From assembly GCA_022647765.1 (NCBI GenBank), contig JALCLH010000013.1, positions 34,715-98,714 on the forward strand: a DNA stretch of 64,000 nucleotides, in the 5' to 3' direction. How positions within the stretch are numbered: the first letter of the stretch is position 1; each line of letters starts with the position of its first letter. The notes under the pieces were generated by a model that was not told the origin of the DNA, did no database searches, and saw only the letters and a program-made list of their open reading frames with translations. The DNA is from Acidipropionibacterium sp. Lineage in GTDB: Bacteria; Actinomycetota; Actinomycetes; Propionibacteriales; Propionibacteriaceae. Made by a program: the position numbers and the translations under genes. Positions 38,349 through 48,156 of the stretch are shown here, in pieces.

Positions 38349-39506
38349 CTATCCGATCTGGTCGGCCTCGGTGATCTCCTCGGAGGCCTTCGAGAACAGC
38401 TCGGCGAACAGGCATGCCGAGTCGTGACCGCCGGCCCCGTCCTCGCGCGGGACGAGCTCGGGGTCCTGCTCGGCGCAGGCCGGCTGGGCCCGCCAGCAGC
38501 GGGTGTGGAAGCGGCATCCCGAGGGCGGGTTCGCCGGCGAGGGCACGTCGCCCTGCAGCACGATGAGCTCGCGCTTATCCCGCGCCTGTGGATCGGGCAC
38601 CGGCACCGCCGACATCAGGGCCTGGGTGTACGGGTGGGTGGACCGATCGTAGATCTGGTCCTCATCCCCCATCTCCATGAACTTGCCGAGGTACATCACG
38701 CCGACCCGGTCCGAGATGTGGCGGACCACCGACAGATCATGGGCGATGAAGACGTACGCCAGATCCAGCTCCTTCTGCAGCCTCACCAGCAGGTTCACCA
38801 CCTGCGCCTGGACCGAGACGTCCAGCGCCGAGACCGGCTCGTCGCAGACCAGCACCTTCGGGTTCAGCGCGATGCCGCGGGCGATCCCGATCCGCTGCCG
38901 CTGGCCTCCGGAGAACTCGTGGGGGTAGCGGTTGATGTGCTCGGGGTTGAGGCCGACCAGGTCCAGCAGCTCCTTGACCCGGGCCTGGCGCTTCCCGGAG
39001 GGCACCACCGCGGGGTGGATCTTGAAGGGCTCGCCGATGATGTCGCCGACCGTCTTGCGAGGATCCAGGGAGGTGTACGGGTCCTGGAAGACGATCTGGA
39101 TGTCGCGACGCAACCGCCTCATCGCTGAGCCCTTGAGATCGGTGATGTCGCGGCCCTCGAAGACGATCGAGCCCGAGGTCGGCCTCTCCAGGCTCACCAG
39201 CAGACGCCCCAACGTGGACTTCCCGCAGCCGGACTCGCCCACGATGCCCAGCGTCTCGCCGGGGAACAGGTCGAAGGAGATCCCGTCGACCGCCTTCACA
39301 TGGCCCACGGTGTGCCGGATGACGCCGCTGGACAGCGGATAGTACTTCGTCAGGTCGCGCACCGAGAGGATCGGTTCGACGCCGACATGCCGGGCGGCGC
39401 GGGTCGGCCCGGAGGCCGCCGCCCCGTCAGCAGCCCCGGCGTCCTCCCCGGTGCCGCTCACAGTTTCGGGCTGCCCGCTCAGCCCGCTCAGCTCAGACTC
39501 GCTCAC
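38349..39506 (-). CDS. Oligopeptide/dipeptide ABC transporter ATP-binding protein (OppF/DppF)
   Basis: The 385-residue ATPase has Walker [10 protein letters not shown] near residue 117, the signature [14 protein letters not shown], Walker [15 protein letters not shown] and the H-loop FIAHDLS. The C-terminal oligopeptide extension with [17 protein letters not shown] follows, as in OppF/DppF. An N-terminal Gly/Ala-rich tail of about 40 residues precedes the fold. It overlaps the OppD-type gene by 14 bases and is the last gene of the operon. Confidence 0.93.
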   Translation of the reverse strand: MSESELSGLSGQPETVSGTGEDAGAADGAAASGPTRAARHVGVEPILSVRDLTKYYPLSSGVIRHTVGHVKAVDGISFDLFPGETLGIVGESGCGKSTLGRLLVSLERPTSGSIVFEGRDITDLKGSAMRRLRRDIQIVFQDPYTSLDPRKTVGDIIGEPFKIHPAVVPSGKRQARVKELLDLVGLNPEHINRYPHEFSGGQRQRIGIARGIALNPKVLVCDEPVSALDVSVQAQVVNLLVRLQKELDLAYVFIAHDLSVVRHISDRVGVMYLGKFMEMGDEDQIYDRSTHPYTQALMSAVPVPDPQARDKRELIVLQGDVPSPANPPSGCRFHTRCWRAQPACAEQDPELVPREDGAGGHDSACLFAELFSKASEEITEADQIG

Positions 39507-40524
39507 GGTTGAGCACCTCCTCGGTGTGGTAGCAGGCCGCGAACCGGCCGTCCTCGACCTCGATGAACGGCGGCGCCCCGGCCACCCGGCACTCCTCGGT
39601 GGCGAACCGGCAGCGCGGGTTGAAGGAGCAGCCGGTCGGCAGATGGGTCAGCGACGGCGGCAGCCCGCCGATGGCGAAGAGCTGCTCCCCCTTCTGATCC
39701 AGCCTGGGGATCGAGTCGATCAGCCCCACGGTGTAGGGGTGGGCCGGGTTGGCGTACAGCCGGTGGACGTCGCAGTGCTCGACGAACCGGCCGCAGTACA
39801 TCACCGCGATGTCGTCGGCGACGTCGGCCACCACGCCGAGGTCGTGGGTGATGAGGATCAGCCCCATTCCGGACTCCTCCTGGAGCTCCTTGAGCAGGGT
39901 CATGATCTGCGCCTGGACGGTGACGTCGAGAGCCGTGGTGGGCTCATCGGCGATCAGCACCCGCGGGTCGAGGGCGATCGCCATCGCGATCATGATCCGC
40001 TGGCGCATCCCGCCGGAGAACTGGTGCGGATAGTTCCCGGCGCGCTCCCTGGCGGCCGGGATGCGCACCCGCTCCATCAGCCTCACCGCCTGCTCCTGGG
40101 CGTCGGAGCGGTTCATCCCGCGGTGGATCCGGAACATCTCGGCGATCTGCCAGCCCACCGGGAAGACCGGATTGAGCGAACTCAGGGCGTCCTGGAAGAT
40201 CATCGAGATGTGATCGCCGCGCACCCGGCGCATGTCTTTCTCCGGCATCGTCAGCAGGTCGACGCCGCAGTACTTCACCTGGCCGCCGGTGACGAAGGCG
40301 GGCGGGGAGTCGAGGATTCCCATGATCGCCTGGGCGGTCACCGACTTCCCGGAGCCGGACTCGCCGAGGATGGCCAGGGTCTCGCTCGGGGACAACGAGA
40401 AGTTGACGCCGTTGATCGCCTTGGCGACGCCGTCGCGGGTGCGGAACTCGACGTGGAGGTCGGTGACCTCCAGGAGCTTCCCATCGATCGGCGCGAGGTC
40501 GAGGCGTGTCGACTTTCGAGGCAT
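39493..40524 (-). CDS. Oligopeptide/dipeptide ABC transporter ATP-binding protein (OppD/DppD)
   Basis: The 343-residue partner ATPase shows Walker [12 protein letters not shown]-loop [13 protein letters not shown], signature [14 protein letters not shown], Walker [14 protein letters not shown] and a C-terminal [17 protein letters not shown] motif. ATG 40524 is chosen (MPRKSTRLD) because AGGATGCAGCG puts a ribosome site at normal distance; ATG 40533 touches the site. It lies between the permease and the OppF-type ATPase. Confidence 0.93.
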   Translation of the reverse strand: MPRKSTRLDLAPIDGKLLEVTDLHVEFRTRDGVAKAINGVNFSLSPSETLAILGESGSGKSVTAQAIMGILDSPPAFVTGGQVKYCGVDLLTMPEKDMRRVRGDHISMIFQDALSSLNPVFPVGWQIAEMFRIHRGMNRSDAQEQAVRLMERVRIPAARERAGNYPHQFSGGMRQRIMIAMAIALDPRVLIADEPTTALDVTVQAQIMTLLKELQEESGMGLILITHDLGVVADVADDIAVMYCGRFVEHCDVHRLYANPAHPYTVGLIDSIPRLDQKGEQLFAIGGLPPSLTHLPTGCSFNPRCRFATEECRVAGAPPFIEVEDGRFAACYHTEEVLNRERV

Positions 40525-40541
40525 TCGCTGCATCCTTCCGA

Positions 40542-41546
40542 TCAGTGCCGCTTGGGGTCGAAGGCGTTCTGGGAGGCCTCGCCCAGGAAGATGAAGGCCA
40601 GCACGGCCAGCGACAGGAACAGCGAGGGGAACAGCAGCATGAATGGAGCCGATCTCACATATCCCAGCCCGGAGGCGTCCGAGATCGACACCCCCCAGGA
40701 GATCGCCGGCTCCTGCAGACCGATGCCCAGATAGCTCAGCGTCGCCTCGATGGCGATGTAGGAGCCGAGGTTGATGGTCGAGACCACCATCACCGGCGCC
40801 ATCGCATTGGGCAGCACATGGCTGAGGATGATCCGGCCGGGCTTGGCGCCGAGCGCCTTGGCCGCCTGGATGTAGTCGTGGGGCATCACCTGGAGCACCG
40901 AGGAGCGCATCAGCCGGGCGATGGAGGGCCAGCCGAGGATGGCCAGGGCCGCCACCACCTTGAGCACCACGACGATGTACGGCGTCCCCACCTGGTTGGG
41001 GAAGGTGTACAGGATGATGATGCCGCCGAGCAGCAGCGGGATGGCGTAGAAGATGTCGCCGGTGCGGCTCAGCAGGGTGTCCAGCCAGCCGCCCCGGAAG
41101 CCGGCGATCAGGCCCACCGCCGAACCGATGATGGCGGTGCCCAGGGTGGCCAGGATGCCCACCAGGATGGAGGACCGGGCGCCGTAGATGGTCCGGGCGT
41201 AGACGTCGCAGCCCTGGATGTCGGTGCCGAACCAGTGCGCCGGCGAGGGGATGTGACGGGCGACCGACAGATCGCACTGGCGCGGATCCTTGTTGGTGAA
41301 CAGCCCGGGGAACAGCGCCATCAGGATGAACACGACGATGAGCACCGCCGAGATCCAGAACAGCGGGTCGCGGCGCAGGTCGTACCAGGCGTCGCTCCAC
41401 AACGAGCGCGGCTTGGTGCCGACCACCGGGCCGCCGGTGGTGGCGTCGATCCCCGACAGGTCGTCCTCCAGGACGGCGCCCAGCGCGGTGGCCCCGGAAC
41501 TGCCGAGGGCGTCCTTCGCGAGGGAGGAATCGTGTGGCTCAGTCAT
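40542..41546 (-). CDS. Peptide ABC transporter permease (OppC/DppC)
   Basis: The 334-residue membrane protein has six helices after a cytoplasmic N-terminal region of about 60 residues. The BPD transport motif is YIQAAKALGAKPGRIILSHVLPN (EAA loop). The N-terminal OppC domain (LWSDAWYDLRRDPLFWISA) supports the C-type permease. It overlaps the B-type permease stop by eight bases. Confidence 0.93.
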   Translation of the reverse strand: MTEPHDSSLAKDALGSSGATALGAVLEDDLSGIDATTGGPVVGTKPRSLWSDAWYDLRRDPLFWISAVLIVVFILMALFPGLFTNKDPRQCDLSVARHIPSPAHWFGTDIQGCDVYARTIYGARSSILVGILATLGTAIIGSAVGLIAGFRGGWLDTLLSRTGDIFYAIPLLLGGIIILYTFPNQVGTPYIVVVLKVVAALAILGWPSIARLMRSSVLQVMPHDYIQAAKALGAKPGRIILSHVLPNAMAPVMVVSTINLGSYIAIEATLSYLGIGLQEPAISWGVSISDASGLGYVRSAPFMLLFPSLFLSLAVLAFIFLGEASQNAFDPKRH

Positions 41547-42462
41547 GGCTGATCCTCGGGTCGAGCACCCCGTACAGCAGATCGACGAGGAGGTTGGCGA
41601 GCAGGTACACCAGCACCAGGCAGGTCACGGCGCCGACCACCGAGACGCCGTCCCGCTGGTTGATCGAGCGGAAGATGAAGTTGCCGATGCCGTTGATGTT
41701 GAAGATCTGTTCGGTGACGATCGCGCCGCCCATCAGGGAGCCGAAGTCGTAGCCGATGAAGGTGATCACCGGGATGAGGGAGTTGCGCAGGGTGTGGATC
41801 GTGACGATCCGGAACCCCGACAGTCCCTTCGCCTTGGCGGTGCGCACGTAGTCGGCGTGCTGGTTGTCGATGAGGTTCGCCCGGGTCAGCCGGGCCACAT
41901 AGGCCACCGACAGGGCGCCCAGCACGAATCCTGGTAAGACCAGCTGGCTCCAGGAGCCGTCGCCGGCGGTCACCGGGAACCAGCCCAGCTTCATCCCGAA
42001 GACGAGTTGGGCCAGCGAGCCGATGACGAAGATCGGGATGGAGATGACCACCAGGGAGGAGACCAGGATGAGGTAGTCGAGGAAGCCGCCGTGGCGCACT
42101 CCGGCGATGACACCGGCTGCGATGCCGACGAAGATCTCGACCAGCACCGCGATGAATGCCAGCCGCAGGGTCACCGGGTAGCGGGCGGCCAGCTCGCTGA
42201 CCACCGTGTTCCCGTAGAAGTTCACGCCCAGATCGCCGTGCAGCAGCCGGCCCAGGTAGAGGCCGTACTGCACCAGCAGCGGCTTGTCGAGGTGATACTC
42301 GGCGCGGAATGCCGCCACATAGGCGGGCGGGCACGGCCGGTCGCCGCAGCGTCCGGCGGTGGGATCGCCGGGCAGAGCGAAGACCAGGCAGAACAGGATG
42401 AAGGTCGCGCCGATGACCACCGGGATCATCTGCAGCAGCCGTCGGATGACGTATTTCAGCAC
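41539..42462 (-). CDS. Peptide ABC transporter permease (OppB/DppB)
   Basis: The 307-residue permease starts MLKYVIRRLLQMIPVVIGAT, the characteristic DppB/OppB N-terminus, and has the EAA loop YVRTAKAKGLSGFRIVTIHTLRN. The cysteine pair in GRCGDRPCPPAY is in the first external loop. It directly follows the binding-protein gene and pairs with the C-type permease to form the channel. Confidence 0.94.
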   Translation of the reverse strand: MLKYVIRRLLQMIPVVIGATFILFCLVFALPGDPTAGRCGDRPCPPAYVAAFRAEYHLDKPLLVQYGLYLGRLLHGDLGVNFYGNTVVSELAARYPVTLRLAFIAVLVEIFVGIAAGVIAGVRHGGFLDYLILVSSLVVISIPIFVIGSLAQLVFGMKLGWFPVTAGDGSWSQLVLPGFVLGALSVAYVARLTRANLIDNQHADYVRTAKAKGLSGFRIVTIHTLRNSLIPVITFIGYDFGSLMGGAIVTEQIFNINGIGNFIFRSINQRDGVSVVGAVTCLVLVYLLANLLVDLLYGVLDPRISHD

Positions 42463-42534
42463 TTCACACTCCTCCTCCGGAGGCGGTCCGCCGGACTTCA
42501 GCCCGGCGGACCGCCCGAGGTCACATCCAGCGGG

Positions 42535-44187
42535 TCACTTGACGCTGATCGCGGTCAGGTCGATGGTGCCGAAGGGGGTGAGTTTGACGTTGGTCACCTT
42601 GGTGGACCAGGCGAACGGGGTCGAGACGTACCACAGCGGGATCGCCGGCATCTTCTCGGCCAGCATCGCCTCGGCCTCCTGATACACCTTGTTGGCCTGC
42701 TCCTCGTCGGGGGCCGCGGCGGCCTCCTGGAGCTTGGCGTCGAAGGCCTTGTTGGAGTAGTCGCCGTCATTCGAGGACGCCCCGGTGGCGTACAGCGGGG
42801 TGAGGAAGTTCTCGATCGACGGGTAGTCCATCTGCCAGCCGGTGCGGAAGAATCCGGTCAGCTCGCGCTTGGTGATCTGATCGCGCAGGGTCTTGAAGTC
42901 CGGAGTGATCTTGAGCTGGCAGTTGAGGCCCAGATCGTTCTTCCAGCCGTTGCAGACGGCCTGGGACCAGGCCTTGTGGTCGCCGTCGCCGTTCACCGCG
43001 ATGGTGAGGGTGCCCTTGTAGCCGCCGGCCTTGTCGTACATCTCCTTGGCCTTGGTCTTGTCGTACTTGCACAGGTCGCCGCAGACGCCGGGCTTGTAGC
43101 CGTCGACCACGGGCGAGACCCAGCCGTCGGCGGGGGTCCGCGAGCCGGCGAAGATCTGCTTGGTGATGGTGGGCCGGTCGATGTCCATGCTCAGGGCCTT
43201 GAGCAGGTCCTGGTTCTGGAGCTGCTTGTCCTTGCTGGAGGCGGTGATCGACTGGAAGACGCCGGACTGGCGGATGCCCCAGCGGTTCTGCAGGTCGCTC
43301 TTCCACTGGTCGTTGGTGAGCTGGTCGGTCGGGATCAGGTCGGTGACGTCCAGGTTGTTGGCGACGACGTCGTTGTAGGCCGGCGCGGCGTCGTTGTAGA
43401 TCTTGTAGGTGACCTCGTCGACGTGCGGCTTGAACTTGCCGCCGTAATCCGGATTCTTCTTGAACACGATCTGAGTCGCGGTGTTCTGGGTGATGGTGAA
43501 GGGTCCGGCGCCGACCGGGAACTTCTGCCACTTCTTGTCGGTGGGCGCCTTGAGGAAGGAGTCCGGCAGCGGCGCGAAGGCCGTGTAGCCGAGCCGGATC
43601 TTGAGGTTGGAGACCTTCTCCGAGGTGTCGATGGTGAAGGTGTGGTCGTCGACGACCTTCAGCCCGCTCATCGTCGTGGCCTTGGGCTTGACCTTGCAGT
43701 CGTCATCGCCGCACTGGACGTCCTTGTAGCCGGTGATGGGCTCGAAGAAGTAGGAGTTCTGCTGGGCATTGGGGCCGTAGGCGGCCCAGTTCCAGCCGTC
43801 CACGAAGTTCTTGGCCTTGACCTCGGTGCCGTCGGAAAACTTGTAGCCCGGGTTGAGCTTGACCGTGAAGTGCTGGTTGTCGGTGGTGTCGATCGACTGG
43901 GCGATGTCGAGTTCGGGGGCCGCCGTGTCGGAGTTGTAGTGGACCAGCTTGGCGGTGACGGCGTCCAGCACGTTGCCGCCGCACGTCTCATTGGTGTCGG
44001 ACGGGATGAGCGGGTTCTGCGGGGTGCAGCCGCGGATGGAGACCGTGCCGCCATCCTTGGCGGGTCCGGTGGCTGCGCTTGCGGTGCTGCTGCTGGACTC
44101 GTTCGGGGCCGCGACGTCCTGACCGCAGGCAGACAGCAGCATCACCCCCGAGATCGAGAGCGCCACGAGTGGCGTGATTCGACGCAT
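42535..44187 (-). CDS. Peptide-binding lipoprotein of the ABC transporter (SBP family 5)
   Basis: The 550-residue extracytoplasmic binding protein is a lipoprotein: the signal peptide ends in the lipobox LLSAC at residues 17-21. The family 5 pattern is visible as KFSDGTEVKAKNFVDGWNWA and GAGPFTITQNTATQIVFKKNPDY. A GAGGAG ribosome site precedes ATG 44187. It is first in the five-gene operon, with about 70 bases to the next gene. Substrate is probably short peptides. No frameshifts in this operon. Confidence 0.93.
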   Translation of the reverse strand: MRRITPLVALSISGVMLLSACGQDVAAPNESSSSTASAATGPAKDGGTVSIRGCTPQNPLIPSDTNETCGGNVLDAVTAKLVHYNSDTAAPELDIAQSIDTTDNQHFTVKLNPGYKFSDGTEVKAKNFVDGWNWAAYGPNAQQNSYFFEPITGYKDVQCGDDDCKVKPKATTMSGLKVVDDHTFTIDTSEKVSNLKIRLGYTAFAPLPDSFLKAPTDKKWQKFPVGAGPFTITQNTATQIVFKKNPDYGGKFKPHVDEVTYKIYNDAAPAYNDVVANNLDVTDLIPTDQLTNDQWKSDLQNRWGIRQSGVFQSITASSKDKQLQNQDLLKALSMDIDRPTITKQIFAGSRTPADGWVSPVVDGYKPGVCGDLCKYDKTKAKEMYDKAGGYKGTLTIAVNGDGDHKAWSQAVCNGWKNDLGLNCQLKITPDFKTLRDQITKRELTGFFRTGWQMDYPSIENFLTPLYATGASSNDGDYSNKAFDAKLQEAAAAPDEEQANKVYQEAEAMLAEKMPAIPLWYVSTPFAWSTKVTNVKLTPFGTIDLTAISVK

Positions 44188-44454
44188 CAATATCTCCTCG
44201 GAGCAGTTGGAGCCGGTGCCGATCTGGCACCGCCGACCGTCCTTCTCAGATCCTCGTTTCCGGATCCGACAGGTGGGACGGAATGCGGCAGAGTTTGCCC
44301 TCGGGTCCCGGCGTCCGGGCAGGTTTTCACGCTCGCGAAACAGCATCGTTAGCAATTCGCAACCATTGCCCGAGCTGTGATTTTTGGACACTTCGATGTT
44401 GCGAAAAGGCGATTGTGCGGAGGTTCGGCTGCGAATCCGGTCTCAAGAGTGAGT
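44188..44454. other. Intergenic region upstream of the peptide transporter operon
   Basis: This region holds the promoter side of the peptide-transport operon. I see no convincing gene, riboswitch or strong hairpin in it. Confidence 0.5.
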
Positions 44455-44468
44455 GTCAGGTACTTGAC
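44455..44468. promoter_or_regulatory. MarR-type operator site 1
   Basis: GTCAGGTACTTGAC differs by one base from the perfect palindrome GTCAAGTACTTGAC in front of the marR gene. It lies in the duplicated promoter copy. Confidence 0.65.
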
Positions 44469-44552
44469 TTACTTCCCTGAACGGCACTCCCTAACTCCCC
44501 CATGAGGACCCGACATGACCCAGTCCATGAAACAACGACCACCCGGCGGATC
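44455..44552 (+). repeat. Duplicated MFS promoter and start region, copy 1
   Basis: About 98 bp here closely match 45250-45354. Both begin GTCAGGTACTTGACTTACTT and run through the ATGAGGACCCGACATGACCCA start to GACCACCCGGCGGATC. This copy lacks a 10-bp GGTACTCCCT tandem and has one extra A after ATGA. Its start codon (44515) leads only to a short broken frame over the LURP-like gene, so it is a truncated duplicate. Confidence 0.8.
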
Positions 44553-45104
44553 AGCTGTTGCGGCTCTCCTTGGCGCGGAGGAGGTCGATGACGATGACGG
44601 CGCCGATCATGGCGCCGCGGTGCAGCGGCGGCAGATCGGGGGCCAGCGAGAGCAGGTAGCGGTCGTGGCCCAGCAGGACATCGGCGACGCCGGGCATGCG
44701 CCGGGCGACCCTCGCGGCGACGGCGTCGCCCTGGGTGATGGTGAAGTCGAGGCTGAACAGCCGGCCCTCGCAGAGCAGCTGGCTGCCGTCGGCCAGCTCG
44801 ATCCGCATCCGCTGGTGAGGAAGGAGAACTCCTTGGTGATGCGGGCGATCGGGTAGCCGTTTCCGTCCTGGACGGTGAAGGTGTCCCTGGCGAGCAGGTT
44901 CGGGGGGTCGGAGATCCGGAGCACGGGGTTGCCGTTCTCCAGCACGGTGAGCTCGCGGGAGCCCGCGAACATGCGCGACAGGGCCGACCCCTCGGTGTGG
45001 ATGGCGGCCACCTGCCGTCCCTGGTCGTCGAGGATGGCGAAGTCGTTGCTGAGGAAGGATCGGATCTGCTGCAGAACGAGGATGTTCTGGTTGACGAGAG
45101 CCAT
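44551..45104 (-). CDS. LURP-one-related (tubby-like) protein (frameshifted in this assembly)
   Basis: From ATG 45104 the product reads ILVLQQIRSFLSNDFAILDD, ELTVLENGNPVLRISDPP and GYPIARITKEFSFL, then after a missing base near 44820 HQRMRIELADGSQLLCEGRL and GVADVLLGHDRYLLSLAPDL. This is the LURP-one/scramblase-like tubby fold; its cell role in bacteria is not settled. The whole gene lies between two copies of the MFS promoter region. Corrected length about 184 residues. Confidence 0.78.
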
Positions 45105-45207
45105 GGGTCCATGGTCTCCCACGCGTCCGAACTCCTGGAATCGGGGCCCTCGACAGGCAGATCGGCGCGGGAAAGGGGCTTGTGAGGAGGGGATTCGACG
45201 ACTTACG

Positions 45208-45263
45208 GTCAGGTACTTGACAGTCTGGGTCAGGAGGTGCAGGGTATCCGTCAGGTACTTGAC
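45208..45263. promoter_or_regulatory. MarR-type operator sites 2 and 3 upstream of the MFS gene
   Basis: Two copies of GTCAGGTACTTGAC lie at 45208-45221 and 45250-45263, 42 bp apart (four helical turns), about 55-110 bases before the MFS start. Both match the palindrome in front of the marR gene, so the repressor probably covers this promoter. Confidence 0.7.
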
Positions 45264-45354
45264 TTACTTCCCCGAACGGTACTCCCTGGTACTCCCTAAC
45301 TCCCCATGAGGACCCGACATGACCCAGACCATGAACAACGACCACCCGGCGGAT
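45250..45354 (+). repeat. Duplicated MFS promoter and start region, copy 2 (functional)
   Basis: This is the copy attached to the full transporter gene; see 44455-44552. It carries a tandem GGTACTCCCT not present in copy 1. Confidence 0.8.
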
Positions 45355-46663
45355 CCCGCACCGCGCGAGCTCGCGACCGGCCGGACGCCGCCCTCCCGGC
45401 GCGCCTGGCTGATGCTCGCCGCCATCACCTTCCTCAACTCGATCGGGATGACGATCGTCGTCCCGGTGCTGCCCTTCATCACCCTCAAATACATCCCCGA
45501 TCAGGCGTCGCTGGGCCTGTGGGTCGGCGTCCTGGAGGCGGTCTACGCCCTGTGCGCCTTCCTGGTGGCCCCGCTGCTCGGTGGGCTCTCGGACCGCTAC
45601 GGACGGCGTCCCGTCCTCATCTATTCGGTCTTCGGGGCCGCCGCCGGATATGTGCTCTTCGGTCTCGGCGGCTCGCTGTGGATGCTCATCGCCGCCCGGG
45701 CGATCCAGGGCCTGGCCTCCGGCGACATGCCCGCCCTGTTCGGCTACGTCGCCGACATCACCGAGCCCGAGGACCGCGCCAAGCGGTTCGGATTCCTCGG
45801 CGCGCTCACCGGGGTGGCCTTCATGGTCGGCCCCGCCCTGGGCGGCTTCCTCGCCCGGCTCAGCCTCTCGGCACCGGTCTACGTGACCGCTGCGGTGAGC
45901 GTGCTGGTCGGCCTGGTCTCCCTGTTCGCCCTGCCCGAGAGCCTGGCCTCGCACAACCGCGCCGGGAGGATGCGCCTGGTCGACCTCAACCCGGTCAAGG
46001 TCCTCGGTGACGCCTTCCGCCGCCCCGAACTGCGGCCGATTCTCGCCGGGATGGCACTCATCACCGCGCCGTTCATCTTCTTCGCGAGCAACTGCTCGGT
46101 GCTCGCGCTGGACGTCTCCGGCTGGGGGCCGACCCAGGTCGGGCTGCTGCTGACGGTCAACGGCGTCCTGGACGTCGTCATCCAGGGCGGCCTGCTCGCC
46201 CTCCTGCTGCCGCGGATCGGGGAGCGCGGCGTCGTCATGGCCGGTGCCCTCACGCAGCTGGCCGGCTGCCTCGGACTGGCGATCGCGGCGAGCCTGCTGC
46301 CCCTCTCCGGCCTGCTGGCGAGCGCGATCCTGGTCTTCGCGGCCGGCCAGGGCGGGATGACCGCGGCTCTCGATGGGCTGATGTCCAGGCGCCGTGGGCG
46401 CCGACGAGCAGGGCTGGCTGGCCGGGGGCTGGTCCTCGCTGAACTCCGCCATCCAGGTGGCGATCCCGCTGCTCTTCGGCTGGTGCTACAGCACCCTGGG
46501 GCACGGCGTCCCGTACTGGCTGGGGGTGGCGATGATCCTGGTGGCGGGGGTGATGCTCGCCCGGGCGACGCGCCGTAAGACCGATGCGGAGGGCGATTCA
46601 GAAGGCGATTCGGGGGCCGGGACGGGTGCGGTCAGCGAGTCTGAGACCGCCATCGCCGGATGA
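45319..46663 (+). CDS. MFS efflux transporter (frameshifted near 3' end)
   Basis: This is a drug:H+ antiporter-like MFS protein. Motif A is GGLSDRYGRRPVLIY between helices 2 and 3, and VGPALGGFLARLS matches the motif C region of exporters. About 355 residues read in frame 1; a shift near 46393 leads to AVGADEQGWLAGGWSSLNSA and the last two helices, ending at 46663. ATG 45319 has GAGGA upstream. Operator sites at 45208-45263 and the divergent DUF6518/marR genes downstream indicate control by the MarR protein. Confidence 0.87.
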
Positions 46664-47253
46664 CGATGAATCCCAGAATCGCTCCGAACAGAATCAGCAG
46701 GACGCCGCAGATGCCGCCGGCGACGCGGTCGGGTCGGGGCAGCGCTTCCCGGCGGGGTGAGCATCCCCATCGCGAAGGGCTCGACCATCGCTCCGAGTGG
46801 GACGAGGAGCCGGGCGGCCAGGCCGAGCCGGTCCCGGCGTCTGGCCGCCGCGCCGCACAGGCCCAGTGGGGCGCCGAAGACGATCGCGAAGACGAACCAG
46901 CTCTTGTTGGCCCACCAGATCGAGGAGTCCATGACGCCGATGAGGTTGCCGAGCGCGTAATGGGCCACCAGGGCCAGTTCGCAGCAGAGGATCGCGGCCC
47001 ACATCGACTGGAGACGCCGTCCCACCAGCCAGCCGGCCAGGATCGCCAGACTCGCCCACGCCGTCCCCGAGTTGACCAGCTTGCTGATCACCAGGCGGGT
47101 GGTCAGCAGCGCATTCGCCCGTCCCTCGAGCTGCGCGGTGCTGGTGATATTGCTGAGCAGCGAGACCAGGGCCAGCAGCAGGGCCGCGCCGAGGGCCCTG
47201 GCCCAGCCCGGGGCGAGAACCGATTGCCGTGCCGGGACCTCGATGCTCTCCAT
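46632..47253 (-). CDS. DUF6518-like membrane protein (frameshifted in this assembly)
   Basis: The product has about six hydrophobic segments (ALGAALLLALVSLLSNI, LAILAGWLVGRRLQSMWAAI, WFVFAIVFGAPLGLCG). A shift near 46735 joins it to DRVAGGICGVLLILFGAILG and a short basic C-terminus, stop at 46632. ATG 47253 is the preferred start. Its start region faces marR, with operator 4 between them. No known activity. It overlaps the MFS 3' end on the other strand. Confidence 0.7.
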
Positions 47254-47281
47254 GGCTCGACTGTATCGGCACACTATTTTC

Positions 47282-47340
47282 GTCAACTACTTGACGATCG
47301 TGTGGAAGCGCGCATCATGGATATCAGTCAAGTACTTGAC
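47282..47340. promoter_or_regulatory. MarR-type operator sites 4 and 5 in the divergent promoter
   Basis: GTCAACTACTTGAC (47282-47295) and the perfect 14-bp palindrome GTCAAGTACTTGAC (47327-47340) lie between the divergent DUF6518-like and marR genes, 45 bp apart. The second ends 28 bases before the marR start, fitting autoregulation. Confidence 0.75.
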
Positions 47341-47367
47341 AAAGAGATGTCACGAAAGGACACCACC

Positions 47368-48138
47368 ATGACCGAGAACACGAACGAGAACTTGAATGAG
47401 AACTCGGACTGCCCAGATGACAACCTGGACGGGCCCGAGGACCAGACCGGCGGGTGGGAGGAGCCGGAGGATCAGGCCGACCCCCGCCGGATCGCCGCCG
47501 AACGGCTCAGCTACCTGGCGATGCTGCAGTTCCAGCACCGCCGGCGCGGGCCGAGGGGCGGCGAGCCGTGGCGCGATCCGCGGCACGGACAGGGCCGGGT
47601 GCTGGCCCTGCTGAAGATCAAGCCTGAGATGACCCAGCGGGAACTCACCTACTTGATGGGGATGTCCCGCCAGTCGATCGCCGAACTGCTGCGCAAGCTG
47701 GAGAACCAGGGGCTGGTCGAGCGCCAGCCCTCCGCCGAGGACCGCCGCACCGTCATCGTCTCCCTCACCGAGGCCGGGAAGGCGACCGATCAGGGAGACG
47801 ACCCCGACGGTCCAGCCATCGGGCGGGTGCTGGACTGCCTGAGCGACGAGGAGGTGGCCAACCTGGTCGACTACCTGGGCCGCATCATCGAGCGTCTGGA
47901 GGAGGAGTCCGGCGAGGACTTCGAGCAGCGCCGCGAGATGATCGAGCGGTTCTGGCAGGGACGCGGCGAGGATCCGCGCCGGCGCGGGGGATTCCCCGGC
48001 TTCGGTCCCTGGGGAGGCTGGCCCGATGGCGGTGAGTCGCAGGAGCACGGGCCTCATGGCCACGGGCCGCATGGGCATGGCCCGCACGGCCACGGACCTC
48101 GCGGGCCCCGTTGGGGAGAAGGCCCTTGGGACAGGTGA
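47368..48138 (+). CDS. MarR-family transcriptional regulator with a Gly/His-rich tail
   Basis: The 256-residue regulator has an acidic Asn/Glu/Asp-rich N-terminus. The winged helix-turn-helix follows at about residues 70-130 (ALLKIKPEMTQRELTYLMGM, SRQSIAELLRKLENQGLVER, SAEDRRTVIVSLTEAGK). The C-terminal tail is unusual: HGPHGHGPHGHGPHGHG repeats. ATG 47368 (MTENTNEN) is chosen, with GAAAGGA upstream; ATG 47347 is possible. It likely represses itself, the divergent membrane protein and the MFS pump. The His tail could bind metal. Confidence 0.87.
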   Translation: MTENTNENLNENSDCPDDNLDGPEDQTGGWEEPEDQADPRRIAAERLSYLAMLQFQHRRRGPRGGEPWRDPRHGQGRVLALLKIKPEMTQRELTYLMGMSRQSIAELLRKLENQGLVERQPSAEDRRTVIVSLTEAGKATDQGDDPDGPAIGRVLDCLSDEEVANLVDYLGRIIERLEEESGEDFEQRREMIERFWQGRGEDPRRRGGFPGFGPWGGWPDGGESQEHGPHGHGPHGHGPHGHGPRGPRWGEGPWDR

Positions 48139-48156
48139 CTCAGTAGCATGCTGAGT

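Noticed and set aside
42007..44352. A 781-codon plus-strand frame opposite the peptide-binding protein gene
   Set aside because: It is a shadow of a well conserved gene on the other strand in GC-rich DNA; it has no domain and an unnatural Val/Gly/Asp/Leu content. The same holds for 22120-24372 and 40506-41552.
44515..44856. Frame starting MTQSMKQRPPGG
   Set aside because: Only the first dozen codons match the MFS gene start; the rest runs antisense through the LURP-like gene. It is a truncated duplicate.
46660..47367. Upstream extension of the MarR gene
   Set aside because: The open frame runs antisense through the DUF6518-like gene and the operators; ATG 47368 has a proper ribosome site.
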